From: Mycobacterium spongiae
GTDB taxonomy: Bacteria; Actinomycetota; Actinomycetes; Mycobacteriales; Mycobacteriaceae
DNA length: 64,000 bases
Assembly (NCBI RefSeq): GCF_018278905.1
Contig: NZ_CP046600.1
Span: 930,001-994,000 of the forward strand
Direction of reading: 5' to 3'
The translations under genes were made by a program, and so were the position numbers. Positions 18,492-27,053 of this stretch are shown piece after piece; position 1 is the first letter of the stretch; each line of letters opens with the position of its first letter. Under the pieces are notes generated by a model. It was not told the origin of the DNA, made no database searches, and was given only the letters and a program-made list of their open reading frames with translations.

Positions 18492-19925
18492 ATGACTAAC
18501 ACCGCGCCTACCACGCTGCCTCCCGGACCTCGCTGGCCTCGGTCGGTGCAGGCCGCAGCGATGTTGCGGAACGCCCCGGGTTTTCTGGCCGGCTGCAGAC
18601 GCAGGTATGGGGCCGTTTTCACGATCCGCGTCGCGGGCATCGGCACGATGGTGTATCTGACTGATCCGGCCGATGTCAAGAAGGTATTCGCCGGAAACCC
18701 GAGCGTGTTTCACGCCGGCGAAGCCAACACGATGCTGAGCGGGATTCTCGGTGAGAGCTCGTTGTTGGTCGTCGACGACGACGTGCACCGGGACCGGCGA
18801 CGACTCATGCTGGCGCCATTCCACCGCGATGCCGTTGCGCGCCAAGCCGAATTGATGAGCGAGATCGCCGCGGCAAACATCGCGGGTTGGCCGGTCGGAA
18901 AAAGGTTCGCGGTGGCGCCCAAGATGGCGGAGATCACGCTCGAGGTGATCCTGCGGACGGTGATCGGCGCCACCGACCCGGCTCGGCTGGCCGCACTGCG
19001 CAACGTGATGCCGCGGCTGCTCGACGTGGGTCCATGGGAGACGCTGGCCATTGCCAAGCCGGACTTGCTGAATCGGCGCCTGTGGCGGCGGCTGCGTCGC
19101 CGCCTCGCGGAGGCAGACGAATTGCTCTATGCGGAGATCGCTGATCGGCGCGCCGACCCTGACGTCGCCGCACGCACCGATGTGCTCGCCATGCTGGTCC
19201 GAGCCGCAGACGAGGACACCTCAACACCGGCGAGCACCATGACCGACCGCGAGTTGCGAGACCAGCTGATGACGTTGTTGGCCGCCGGTCACGACACCAC
19301 GGCCACCGGCCTGTCCTGGGCACTGGAGCGACTGACCCGCCATCCCGCGATACTGGACAAAGCTGTGGATGCGGCCCATGCCAGTGCGGCGGGCGATCCG
19401 GCGGGCGACGAGTACCTCGACGCGCTGGCAAAGGAGACGCTGCGGATCCGTCCCGTGGTGTTCGATGTGGGCCGGATTCTCACCGAGCCGATTGAGCTGG
19501 CCGGCTATCGCCTGCCTGCCGGGATCATGGTGGCCCCGACCATCGGGCTGATCCATTCGAGCGCCGCGGTGTACCCGGATCCCGACCGGTTCGATCCGGA
19601 TCGGATGCTTGGTGCGAGCCTCGGTCCGACCACCTGGTTACCGTTCGGTGGCGGGAATCGACGCTGCCTCGGCGCTACCTTTGCCATGGCCGAAATGCGG
19701 TTAGTCCTCAGGGAAATCCTGCGCCGCGTCCAATTGACCACCACAACCGCGGCCGACGAACGAACCAGGTTGCGTCACGTCACCATCGTGCCCAGCGGGG
19801 GCGCGGTGATCCACGTCCGCTCGATCACCGATGTCGCGTCAGCGGCGCAACCGGCGGCTCAGCCGGGGGGCTGCCCCGTCGCTGAACACAGCACTGCACC
19901 AACGGGCGCTCCCGCACCCCGGTAG
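18492..19925 (+). CDS. cyp135B1: Cytochrome P450 CYP135B1-like
   Basis: Heme-thiolate monooxygenase, 477 aa. It carries the oxygen-activation motif AAGHDTT (residues 264-270), the ExxR pair in KETLRIRP, and the heme-binding loop FGGGNRRCLG with ligand Cys392. From memory the sequence is very close along its length to Rv0568 (CYP135B1). ATG at 18492 gives the expected N-terminus (MTNTAPTTLPPGPRWP); the frame is open further upstream without support. The C-terminal tail after the P450 fold is Ala/Pro-rich and poorly conserved. No ferredoxin gene lies nearby. The natural substrate is unknown. Confidence 0.92.
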   Translation: MTNTAPTTLPPGPRWPRSVQAAAMLRNAPGFLAGCRRRYGAVFTIRVAGIGTMVYLTDPADVKKVFAGNPSVFHAGEANTMLSGILGESSLLVVDDDVHRDRRRLMLAPFHRDAVARQAELMSEIAAANIAGWPVGKRFAVAPKMAEITLEVILRTVIGATDPARLAALRNVMPRLLDVGPWETLAIAKPDLLNRRLWRRLRRRLAEADELLYAEIADRRADPDVAARTDVLAMLVRAADEDTSTPASTMTDRELRDQLMTLLAAGHDTTATGLSWALERLTRHPAILDKAVDAAHASAAGDPAGDEYLDALAKETLRIRPVVFDVGRILTEPIELAGYRLPAGIMVAPTIGLIHSSAAVYPDPDRFDPDRMLGASLGPTTWLPFGGGNRRCLGATFAMAEMRLVLREILRRVQLTTTTAADERTRLRHVTIVPSGGAVIHVRSITDVASAAQPAAQPGGCPVAEHSTAPTGAPAPR

Positions 19926-19988
19926 GAGCTGGTGTGTAAGCACCGGCCCGATGAACCCTCGAATCAGAGGCAGCCGGCGCTCGCCGGT

Positions 19989-21029
19989 TTACGGTTGTCG
20001 GCCGAGTTCCTGCTCGACCATCGGCAACACCTCGTGCGCCAGCAGGGTGATTGTCCGACACACGACCTGCTGCTGCATGCCCATCCACTGGACCCTGGCG
20101 ACCAGCCGAGTGAACCCGGTTGCCCGCGCCAGGCGTACCAGGTCCTCGGCGCAGTTCTCGGGTGACCCGATGATCACTCGGCCCGCGAGCAATTCGTCGA
20201 CGCCGTTTGGCGCCGTTGGATCGCCAACGACGTCGTTGAACAACCCCCATTGGTCAAAGACTTGATAGCTGGCTTGCAGGTAGGGCGCCGCCTCGCGGAT
20301 CGCGGTAGATCGATCTTCGGCGACCACGATATTGCGCAGCAACGGAAAATCGGCCGGCTGCGGCTTGCCCAGTACCCCGAGTCGGGCGCGGAAAGCTTGC
20401 GCCTGGTCGACGATGACCGACTCGGCAAGGTGCGACGAGGCTACCCAGGTGTCGCCGATGGCGGTGTCGGCGAGTTCGGCGGCTCGCTCCACAGACCGAA
20501 TAGCACTGCCGCCCAACCATATCGGCGGCCGGGGACGCTGAACGGGCCGCAGCGCGAGCGCACCGTCGTCGACACGATAGTAAGTGCCGTGGAAGCTGAC
20601 CCGATCCTGCGACCACAGCCGAGTAATCAAGTCCAGCGACTCGGTAAACCGCCCGACGCGTTCCCTGCGGTCGATGCCCAGCAGCGCAAACTCGTCACGG
20701 GCCCAGCCCGCCGCCACGCCGAGGGTAAACCGGCCGCCGGACACGGCATCGAGAAACGCTCCATCCGCCGCGACGTGTAAGGGGTGATGGTGAGGCAGCA
20801 CGAGAACGCAGGTCGACAGTGACATCCCGGCAGCGGCCGGTGCGAGGTGGGTCAGAGTCTGAAACGGTGGGAGCCATGCCGCCGAGCCGTAGGGCAGATG
20901 CGACCCGATGGCAACGCCGTCATAGCCTGCAGCTCGAGCTGTCGTCACCTGCTCCACGTGCTCGGCCAACCGGACATCGAGAGGATCGCCAGGCCGGTGC
21001 TCGGGGTTGATGAATAGCGTCAACCGCAC
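19989..21029 (-). CDS. Luciferase-like (LLM) flavin/F420-dependent oxidoreductase
   Basis: A 346-aa TIM-barrel oxidoreductase of the luciferase-like monooxygenase superfamily. Visible family blocks are the N-terminal MRLTLFINPEHRPGD, LSTCVLVLPHHHPLHVA, GRFTLGVAAGWARDEF and RPPIWLGGSA. Mycobacterial members often use F420, but the cofactor cannot be decided by eye. The GTG start at 21029 lies 4 bp after the stop of the FAD monooxygenase gene on the same strand, so the two form an operon. In M. tuberculosis this position (between cyp135B1 and Rv0575c) is filled by other genes, so this one is lineage-specific here. Confidence 0.85.
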   Translation of the reverse strand: MRLTLFINPEHRPGDPLDVRLAEHVEQVTTARAAGYDGVAIGSHLPYGSAAWLPPFQTLTHLAPAAAGMSLSTCVLVLPHHHPLHVAADGAFLDAVSGGRFTLGVAAGWARDEFALLGIDRRERVGRFTESLDLITRLWSQDRVSFHGTYYRVDDGALALRPVQRPRPPIWLGGSAIRSVERAAELADTAIGDTWVASSHLAESVIVDQAQAFRARLGVLGKPQPADFPLLRNIVVAEDRSTAIREAAPYLQASYQVFDQWGLFNDVVGDPTAPNGVDELLAGRVIIGSPENCAEDLVRLARATGFTRLVARVQWMGMQQQVVCRTITLLAHEVLPMVEQELGRQP

Positions 21030-21033
21030 GACG

Positions 21034-22200
21034 TCAAATGCCGTAGTCGGGAAGGTCGAAGTCGTCGCGCATGCTGGGGGCGAACACGGTGGCCAGCGGC
21101 CCGAAGTTCATCATGCGAATCGCGATGTTGCGGAACCATAGGCCGAATCGGGTTTTGGTGGCGAAGAACCCGATGAACCGCGTCGCGCCGGCCTGCTTGC
21201 GCTGGATGAGTGGATGCAGCAGCTTCTCGTAGGCAGCGAAGGCCTGCTGGTGGTCGCCGCCGGCGCGGTTGAGTTCGCCGGCCAGGACGTAGGCTTCGGT
21301 CATCGCCAGGCCTGTGCCCTCTCCGCCCAGTAGGGAGATGCACCCGGCCGCGTCGCCGATCAGCAACACCCGCCCGCGCGACCACCGGTCCATCCGGATC
21401 TGGCTGACGACGTCGAAGTACAGGTCATCCACGTCGTCAAGCGTTGCCAGGATCTGCGGGCACTCCCAGCCGCTGTCGTGGAACTGGTTGCGCAACTGAT
21501 CTTTTGGCGGTATGCCGGGGCTGTCATGGTCGGCCCGGAAGACGAAGAGGAACAGGGTGCGGTCGCCGCGCAGTGCAACGCGCGCCACCTGCTGGCCGGG
21601 AGTGTTGTAGGTGACGTAGGTCAGCTCGTCGCGGGGGTGGTAGCCGTCGACCACGCAGGCCGCGACCTTGCAGCCGAGGTAGTGCTCGAACTCCCCCTCT
21701 GGTCCAAAGATGAGATTGCGTACGTTCGAATGCAGCCCGTCGGCCCCGATGACCAGGTCGAATTCGCGCGGCGCGGCATTGTCGAAAGTGAGGTGGACAC
21801 CGTCGGCATGCTCGTCGATGGCCGTGATGCTGTCGCCGTAGATCGTTTCGACGCGATCTTCGATGGTGGCGTAGACCGCCGCGGCCAGGTCACCGCGCGG
21901 CAAGCTGGTGAAGTCGCCGTCGATCATGCGGCGCACCACTTCGACGCCGAGCTCCGCTTTGACCTCGCCCCGCGGGCCGATGGAGCGGATGTGTTGAACC
22001 TGATACCCGTCGCCTCGGACCCGGTCCTCGATGCCCATGCGTTTGGCGACTTCGTATCCGGTTCCCCAGAAGTCGATCATGTAGCCGCCGGTACGAAACT
22101 TTGGCGCCTGCTCGATGAGGGTCGGGGTGTGCCCGGTGCGGTGCAGCCAGTGGGCGAGCGCCGCGCCGGCCACGCCGGCGCCGCTGATTGCGATTCTCAC
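21034..22200 (-). CDS. FAD-dependent aromatic-type monooxygenase (Rv0575c-like)
   Basis: Class A flavoprotein monooxygenase, 388 aa, the same length as Rv0575c. It has the N-terminal FAD motif ISGAGVAGAALAHWL, the conserved DLVIGADGLHSNVR segment (DG motif that contacts FAD and NAD(P)H), and the second FAD motif GRVLLIGDAAGC. The substrate is unknown; relatives hydroxylate aromatic rings or act like TetX. GTG at 22200 gives the expected N-terminus VRIAISGAG. It is the first gene of an operon with the LLM oxidoreductase (4-bp gap) and is divergent from the ArsR-fusion gene, sharing a 122-bp intergenic region with a strong palindrome. Confidence 0.9.
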   Translation of the reverse strand: MRIAISGAGVAGAALAHWLHRTGHTPTLIEQAPKFRTGGYMIDFWGTGYEVAKRMGIEDRVRGDGYQVQHIRSIGPRGEVKAELGVEVVRRMIDGDFTSLPRGDLAAAVYATIEDRVETIYGDSITAIDEHADGVHLTFDNAAPREFDLVIGADGLHSNVRNLIFGPEGEFEHYLGCKVAACVVDGYHPRDELTYVTYNTPGQQVARVALRGDRTLFLFVFRADHDSPGIPPKDQLRNQFHDSGWECPQILATLDDVDDLYFDVVSQIRMDRWSRGRVLLIGDAAGCISLLGGEGTGLAMTEAYVLAGELNRAGGDHQQAFAAYEKLLHPLIQRKQAGATRFIGFFATKTRFGLWFRNIAIRMMNFGPLATVFAPSMRDDFDLPDYGI

Positions 22201-22285
22201 ACTCCGATTCTGCCCTGAGCTCGACCCCGGAGAGGCACCGGCCGGGACTTCCGGCAACTCCTAGTGGGGCATTCCGCTGAGGGCA

Positions 22286-22320
22286 TTGATCAATACGTTA
22301 GCAATGGCTAACGTATTGAT
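22286..22320 (+). promoter_or_regulatory. Promoter overlapped by a 32-bp palindromic operator
   Basis: Positions 22289-22320 form a perfect inverted repeat: 14-bp arms ATCAATACGTTAGC and GCTAACGTATTGAT around the loop AATG. A promoter fits within it: -35 TTGATC (22286-22291), 17-nt spacer, -10 TAACGT (22309-22314). The predicted transcription start falls at about the GTG of the ArsR-fusion gene (22323), which would make that mRNA leaderless. An operator over the promoter of an ArsR gene is the usual autorepression layout, and the divergent FAD monooxygenase could also be controlled. Confidence 0.75.
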
Positions 22321-22322
22321 GT

Positions 22323-23636
22323 GTGCTCGACATGTTGGAGGTCGCAGCTGAGCCAACCCGGCGCCGGCTGCTCCAACTTCTGGCCCTCGGCGAGCGCACC
22401 GTCACCCAGCTCGCGTCGCAATTTCCGGTTACCCGTTCGGCGATATCGCAGCACCTTGCGGTCCTGGCCGAGGTGGGGCTGGTGGCTGCCCGCAAGCAGG
22501 GGCGGGAACGGTACTACCGGCTCGACGAGCGCGGGATGCTGCAGCTGCGCGCGCACTTCGAGTCGTTCTGGAGCGACGAGCTCGACCGTCTCGTCGTCGA
22601 CGCAGCCCACTACACACCCGCACAAGGAGAGTTCGTCATGCCGTTCGAAAAAACAGTCGTCCTGCCCTTGGATCCGGCCGAGACCTTCGCGCTCATCACC
22701 CGAACCGATCGGCTTCGCCGCTGGATGACCGTCGCCGGCCGCGTGGAGCTGCGAAACGGTGGCGCCTATCGGTGGACGGTGACTCCCGGGCACACGGCGG
22801 CGGGCACCGTCGTCGACATCGAACCGGGCAAGAAGGTCGTCTTCAGCTGGGGGTGGGAGGACGACGGTGATCCGCCGCCAGGCGGGTCGACGGTGACCAT
22901 CACGCTGCACCCAGTCGATGGCGGCACCGAGGTGAAGCTGGTCCACGACGGATTGACCCAGGAGCAGGCCGCCCGTCACGCCGAAGGCTGGAATCACTTC
23001 CTCGACCGGTTGGTCCTTGCGGGACACCACGGTGACGCTGGCCCCGACGACTGGGGGGCGGCACCGGACCCGCTCGACGAATTATCCTGCGCTGAAGCAA
23101 CATTGGCTGCTCTTCAGCATGTGTTGCGGGGGTTCGATGCCGCCGCGCTGTCGGCGCAGACACCGTGCGCCAAGTACGACGTGACGCAACTCGCCGATCA
23201 CTTGATGGGATCGACGACGGCGATCGGTGCCGCCGCGGGCGCGCAGGTGCCGCCCCGCGACAAGGACGCACCCCTGGAAACTCAAGTCGCCGACGCGGCG
23301 CAGGTGGTACTGGAGGCATGGCGTCGACGCGGGTTGGACGGCACCGTCGAGCTCAACTCGAACCCCGTGCCGGCGGTCGTGCCCATTAGCATCCTAAGCC
23401 TTGAATTCCTGGTTCACGCTTGGGATTTCGCTCACAGTGCCGGGCGCCAGGTGGTCGTTTCCGATCCGGTGGCGGACTTCGTGCTGGGGGTGGCCCGCCA
23501 GTTCATCACCCCCGAAGCTCGCAGCGGTGTGGGTTTCGCCGAGCCCGTCGCGATCGGGGACGACGCCGGAGTCCTTGATCAGCTGATTGCGTTTACCGGC
23601 CGTCAAGCGATTGTCGCGCACGTATCCGCCAAGTAA
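22323..23636 (+). CDS. ArsR repressor fused to SRPBCC and DinB-like domains (Rv0576-like)
   Basis: A 437-aa three-part protein. Residues about 1-95 are an ArsR winged helix ([18 protein letters not shown], recognition helix [18 protein letters not shown]). About 108-230 are an SRPBCC/AHSA1 ligand-binding fold ([29 protein letters not shown]). About 250-437 resemble the TIGR03086/maleylpyruvate-isomerase-type DinB fold ([30 protein letters not shown]). It probably represses its own promoter and releases DNA on binding a hydrophobic ligand. No metal-binding cysteine motif is evident. The GTG start abuts the operator, consistent with leaderless translation. The VOC gene follows after 13 bp. It matches Rv0576. 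Confidence 0.9.
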   Translation: MLDMLEVAAEPTRRRLLQLLALGERTVTQLASQFPVTRSAISQHLAVLAEVGLVAARKQGRERYYRLDERGMLQLRAHFESFWSDELDRLVVDAAHYTPAQGEFVMPFEKTVVLPLDPAETFALITRTDRLRRWMTVAGRVELRNGGAYRWTVTPGHTAAGTVVDIEPGKKVVFSWGWEDDGDPPPGGSTVTITLHPVDGGTEVKLVHDGLTQEQAARHAEGWNHFLDRLVLAGHHGDAGPDDWGAAPDPLDELSCAEATLAALQHVLRGFDAAALSAQTPCAKYDVTQLADHLMGSTTAIGAAAGAQVPPRDKDAPLETQVADAAQVVLEAWRRRGLDGTVELNSNPVPAVVPISILSLEFLVHAWDFAHSAGRQVVVSDPVADFVLGVARQFITPEARSGVGFAEPVAIGDDAGVLDQLIAFTGRQAIVAHVSAK

Positions 23637-23649
23637 CGAAAGGTTAATC

Positions 23650-24435
23650 ATGCCGAAGAGAACCGAATACTCGCAGGGCACCCCCAACTGGGTCGACCTG
23701 CAGACCACTGATCATCCTGCCGCCAAAGAGTTCTACTCGTCGTTGTTCGGCTGGAGTTACGACGACACCCCGACGCCCGACGGTGCCAGCGTGTACTCCA
23801 TGGCCACGCTCAACGGAGAAACCGTGGCCGCCGTCGCGCCGATGCCTCCCGGCGCTCCCGAAGGCAGGCCACCGGCCTGGAACACCTACATCGCCGTCGA
23901 CGATGTCGACGCTGCCGTAGACAAAGTGGTGCCCGCAGGTGGGCAGGTTCTGATGCCGGGCTTCGACATCGACGATGCCGGGCGGATGGCTTTCATTGCC
24001 GATCCGACTGGCGCGGTCGTCGGGTTGTGGCAGGCCAATCAGCATATCGGCGCGACTTTGGTCAACGAGGCGGGCGCGGTGATGTGGAACGAATTGATCA
24101 CGGACAAACCCGATTTGGCGCTGGCCTTCTACGAATCCGTCGTTGGTCTGACCCATACAACGATGGAGATGGCTCCTGGCCAGCACTACCGCGTGCTCAA
24201 AGCCGGCGCCGCCGATGTCGGCGGCTGCATGGAACCGCCGATGCCGGGGATGCCGAACCATTGGCATGTGTACTTCGAGGTCGACGACGCCGACGCGACG
24301 GCGGCCAAGGCGGCGGCATCCGGCGGCCAGATCACCGTGGAACCATTCGACATTCCCTCGGTGGGGCGGTCCGCTGTCCTGTCGGATCCCCAGGGCGGCG
24401 TATTCAGTGTGCTGAAGCCCGCGCAGCAGCAATAG
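23650..24435 (+). CDS. Double VOC-domain protein TB27.3 (Rv0577-like)
   Basis: A 261-aa protein with two vicinal-oxygen-chelate (glyoxalase/bleomycin-resistance) modules, about residues 8-125 and 135-258, each starting with a [10 protein letters not shown] or [13 protein letters not shown] strand. It is the same length as Rv0577 (TB27.3), a protein known from the M. tuberculosis proteome and reported to interact with host TLR2. The ATG at 23650 has GAAAGG 6 nt upstream. It sits 13 bp after the ArsR-fusion gene, so it probably belongs to the same operon and may be the regulated enzyme or binder. A strong terminator follows. Confidence 0.92.
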   Translation: MPKRTEYSQGTPNWVDLQTTDHPAAKEFYSSLFGWSYDDTPTPDGASVYSMATLNGETVAAVAPMPPGAPEGRPPAWNTYIAVDDVDAAVDKVVPAGGQVLMPGFDIDDAGRMAFIADPTGAVVGLWQANQHIGATLVNEAGAVMWNELITDKPDLALAFYESVVGLTHTTMEMAPGQHYRVLKAGAADVGGCMEPPMPGMPNHWHVYFEVDDADATAAKAAASGGQITVEPFDIPSVGRSAVLSDPQGGVFSVLKPAQQQ

Positions 24436-24458
24436 GAGCAACGGGAGCGCGGTCGCGA

Positions 24459-24492
24459 CTGACGCCCGCGGCATCATGGCCGCGGGCGTCAG
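24459..24492. terminator. Bidirectional terminator hairpin
   Basis: Perfect 14-bp arms CTGACGCCCGCGGC (24459-24472) and GCCGCGGGCGTCAG (24479-24492) with a 6-nt loop. It lies between convergent genes (VOC gene stop at 24435, minus-strand stop at 24507). Confidence 0.8.
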
Positions 24493-24506
24493 CCGTTGGG
24501 TTCGTC

Positions 24507-24791
24507 TCAGTGCCGCACGGTGTCGCCCAGCCGGTCGCCCCAGGCTCGGTAGGCGGCGGCGACAACCGGGTCGTCAGGGTCGCCGGGGGCGTTCTTCTCG
24601 GCAATCGACACGAGCGCATCGGCCAACTCCATCGGGGCGACGTTGTGCCGCTTGGCCGTGTGCACGATGTCGGTGAATGCCTCGTCGAGAGTGCACCCGA
24701 GCAAGGCCACCAGTACGCCTTCGGCGGCGCCGAGCCTGCGCTGCCCAGCGCGGCGCGGAATCCCCGGGTGCGCGTTCTGTCGTCGTGTCAC
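24507..24791 (-). CDS. Small ANTAR-like protein
   Basis: A 94-aa product whose central part (GAAEGVLVALLGCTLDEAFTDIVHTAKRHNVAPMELADALVSIAEKN) has the spacing of an ANTAR RNA-binding helical bundle: an Ala/Gly-rich first helix, LxxAFxxI, then a helix ending in ALV. ANTAR domains usually act as antiterminators. No receiver or GAF sensor domain is attached. GTG at 24791 is preferred because AAGGGAG lies 6 nt upstream; in-frame ATG at 24833 is possible. The family call is by eye only. It is divergent from the decayed Mut7-C gene. Confidence 0.55.
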   Translation of the reverse strand: MTRRQNAHPGIPRRAGQRRLGAAEGVLVALLGCTLDEAFTDIVHTAKRHNVAPMELADALVSIAEKNAPGDPDDPVVAAAYRAWGDRLGDTVRH

Positions 24792-24891
24792 CGTGGGCTC
24801 CCTTGCTGTGCGACGGCATCGATATTCTCCCATGACGGCACGACGCAGGCAGGGCCGTAAGTCCCATCCATCCGGGCTGAAGGGCATCCAC

Positions 24892-25422
24892 ATGAGCGGA
24901 TCAACGGTGGACTGCGGGGCAACCTCCAGGAGACCGTCGGCCGAGCCCGGCTATGTCGATGTCCGCGCCTACGCAGAACTCAACGACTTCGTGGCGCCAG
25001 AGTCGCGCGGAGCGTCGGTGCGCCGGCCGTTCCGGAGTCATCAGACGGTCAAGGATGTTCTCGAGGCGATGGGTATTCCGCATACCGAGGTCGATCTCAT
25101 CCTGGCCAATGGCGATCCTGTCGACATTGGCCGCCGGCCGGCCAACGGGGAGCGTTTTGCCGCCTACCCCATGTTCGAAGCGCTCGACATCGGGTCGACG
25201 GCAAGGCTGCGGCCCGTGCCGCTCCGCAATCCCCGCTTCGTCGTCGATGTGAACTTCGGCCGACTGGCGCGGCTGCTTCGGCTCCCAGCATCCGCAGGCG
25301 CAGACGATTGAGGTCATGCGGCGCCTGGAGCTGCGGCAATGGTTTGTGGGCGGATCTACTGGGCGGGGTCACACCACGCGAGGTTGATCCGGCTCGTCGA
25401 GCAATTGCGTGACCAGCTTTGA
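24892..25422 (+). pseudogene. Decayed Mut7-C RNase-domain gene with internal deletions
   Basis: The N-terminal part (residues about 20-125) is an intact ubiquitin-like fold as found in front of Mut7-C domains (VDVRAYAELNDFV to FVVDVNFGRLARLLRL). The frame then stops at 25309-25311. A short piece of the expected RNase domain appears in another frame at 25286-25333 (encoding QTIEVMRRLEL). The family's C-terminal end resumes in the original frame at about 25344-25422, encoding CGRIYWAGSHHARLIRLVEQ and a stop. Most of the RNase core is therefore missing, by at least two deletions. If expressed, the product would be a 139-aa ubiquitin-like stub. Rv0579 may be the intact counterpart by position. 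Confidence 0.75.
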
Positions 25423-25442
25423 TGGGCGCCCGGGGCGGCTGG

Positions 25443-27026
25443 CTAGGGTTTGACCACCGGAAGGCTGAAAGTCGTGACGGCGGTTGTCGGGATGCAGGAC
25501 CGATCGACGTTTCGGTGCGGGTCGTCGATGAATGCGGTCATGATCGCCTGGGCGCAGGCCGAATTCGGCACCACGGGATGGCCCACCCCGGGAAACCGCA
25601 GCGCGGTGGAGTTGCTGAGTCCCGGGGTGACTGCGCGAACCCACCGCGGCGCCGTGCTCGAATCGAATGTGCCCGACAGGATGAGCGCGGGAACCCCGCT
25701 GCTGGTTGGCAACCGATCAATGGTGTCGGACCTGCCTAGGCCCCAGGCGTCGCACTCACGAAAAATCCAGCTGCCGGTCGGCATTATTCGCAGGACCGAA
25801 TCGGGCAGTCCCGGCATCGCCGCCTGCGCTCGGGACAGGGAGCGTTCCGGCGTGGTCCAGTTCGCCATCTCCTGGCAGTACGTCCCCAACGCCAGTCCGG
25901 CGCCCACGAGTCCTCGCTGCGCCTGCGACGGGATACTCGCGGCAATCGCGGCGGCTGTCAGGCTGGCATCACCGTTGGCGAGCGCGAAGATCATCCGTGG
26001 AATGTCGGCGACCTTGGCAGGGTCGGCACTCCACTCGAGAACCAAAGGCACCAGCTTGAAACCGTCGATGACGACCCTTACCGCTTCCCCGCGGGGACCG
26101 GCCGTAGTGACTTCCACCGGTGACTGACTCAACTCGTTGACGGTGTGCAAGAAGACCGCGGGTAGGTTCGGGTATGCCGCCGCACAGGCGGATTGTTCGG
26201 CACACGCTCGAAAGATGGCGGCCAGGCCGCTAGCAGGGGCTTCCCACCAGCGCTCGACGATGTTCTGATTGGGCGGCACCACCGAGTCCAAGACCACCGA
26301 CCGTATTCCTTCGGGATGTGTGCGTAGCAGGTGCATGGCTAGATCGGTGCCGTAGGAGACGCCATAGACGTTCCATTGATCGATGCCTAGCTGCACTCGC
26401 AGATCGGCGATATCGGCCGCGTTCTCCCTGGAGCTGTACGCCGCGAAGTCGACATCCGCCGCATCCAGCCGCTCCCGGCAAGCTGCGACCGCAGCCGCGT
26501 CAAGGTCCGCGGTGGACGGAGCCTCGAAGGCCAACCCCACTGCTCGAGTGGCGAACTCGTCGAGTTCCGGGCAGCCCAGGTGCGGATCGTTGTGCAGGGT
26601 GCCCCGCTGGTTGACGAAGATGACATCGCGATCAGCGTTCATCCCGCCGGCGACCACACCGGGCGCGCTCAGTGTGCCGGCCGTGCCGGGACCCCCGGCC
26701 AGGTAGACAATGGGGTCGGGCCGCGGCTTGTCGCTGACCGCTTTCACCCGGGCAACCAGCACCCGGATGGTGCGACTTTGGGGATCGAGGCGGTTCTCCG
26801 GAACGGAGAGATATCCGCACGTGTAGGCCGAGTCCAGATTGGCCTGCGGCAGGCCTGGGACGTTGGGTTCTGGACACGGCGCTGGGCTGTACGAGGCTGA
26901 TGCTGTGGGTGCTCTGGGTCCTAGGGGGGACGCGCAACCGACCAGCGATGCGACGACCATCACCGCCGAGAGCAGGAAGGACACCGCGGCGTGCGTGTTC
27001 GAGCTACCGAATATGCTTGTGCGCAA
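25443..27026 (-). CDS. Lipoprotein alpha/beta hydrolase (tripeptidyl-aminopeptidase type)
   Basis: A 527-aa secreted hydrolase. The N-terminus has a lipobox-like LVGC with Cys31, so a cell-envelope lipoprotein is likely. The alpha/beta fold shows the oxyanion segment GGPG (111-114), nucleophile Ser224 in YGVSYGT, an acid in SGTFDSSTAP and the catalytic His in GVGHPVV. This pattern fits the proline iminopeptidase/TAP group, like mycobacterial Rv2223c-Rv2224c. The start is uncertain: TTG at 27026 is the first codon after a stop, it gives a charged n-region, but has no ribosome site; an in-frame GTG 14 codons later is an alternative. It lies 27 bp after the DUF385-type gene on the same strand. 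Confidence 0.83.
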   Translation of the reverse strand: MRTSIFGSSNTHAAVSFLLSAVMVVASLVGCASPLGPRAPTASASYSPAPCPEPNVPGLPQANLDSAYTCGYLSVPENRLDPQSRTIRVLVARVKAVSDKPRPDPIVYLAGGPGTAGTLSAPGVVAGGMNADRDVIFVNQRGTLHNDPHLGCPELDEFATRAVGLAFEAPSTADLDAAAVAACRERLDAADVDFAAYSSRENAADIADLRVQLGIDQWNVYGVSYGTDLAMHLLRTHPEGIRSVVLDSVVPPNQNIVERWWEAPASGLAAIFRACAEQSACAAAYPNLPAVFLHTVNELSQSPVEVTTAGPRGEAVRVVIDGFKLVPLVLEWSADPAKVADIPRMIFALANGDASLTAAAIAASIPSQAQRGLVGAGLALGTYCQEMANWTTPERSLSRAQAAMPGLPDSVLRIMPTGSWIFRECDAWGLGRSDTIDRLPTSSGVPALILSGTFDSSTAPRWVRAVTPGLSNSTALRFPGVGHPVVPNSACAQAIMTAFIDDPHRNVDRSCIPTTAVTTFSLPVVKP

Positions 27027-27053
27027 GGAGGTTCAGCGATATCGGCGCAAAGC

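Noticed and set aside
22308..23030. 240-codon minus-strand frame opposite the ArsR-fusion gene
   Set aside because: It overlaps a well-supported gene and its operator, and shows no family features; high-GC shadow.
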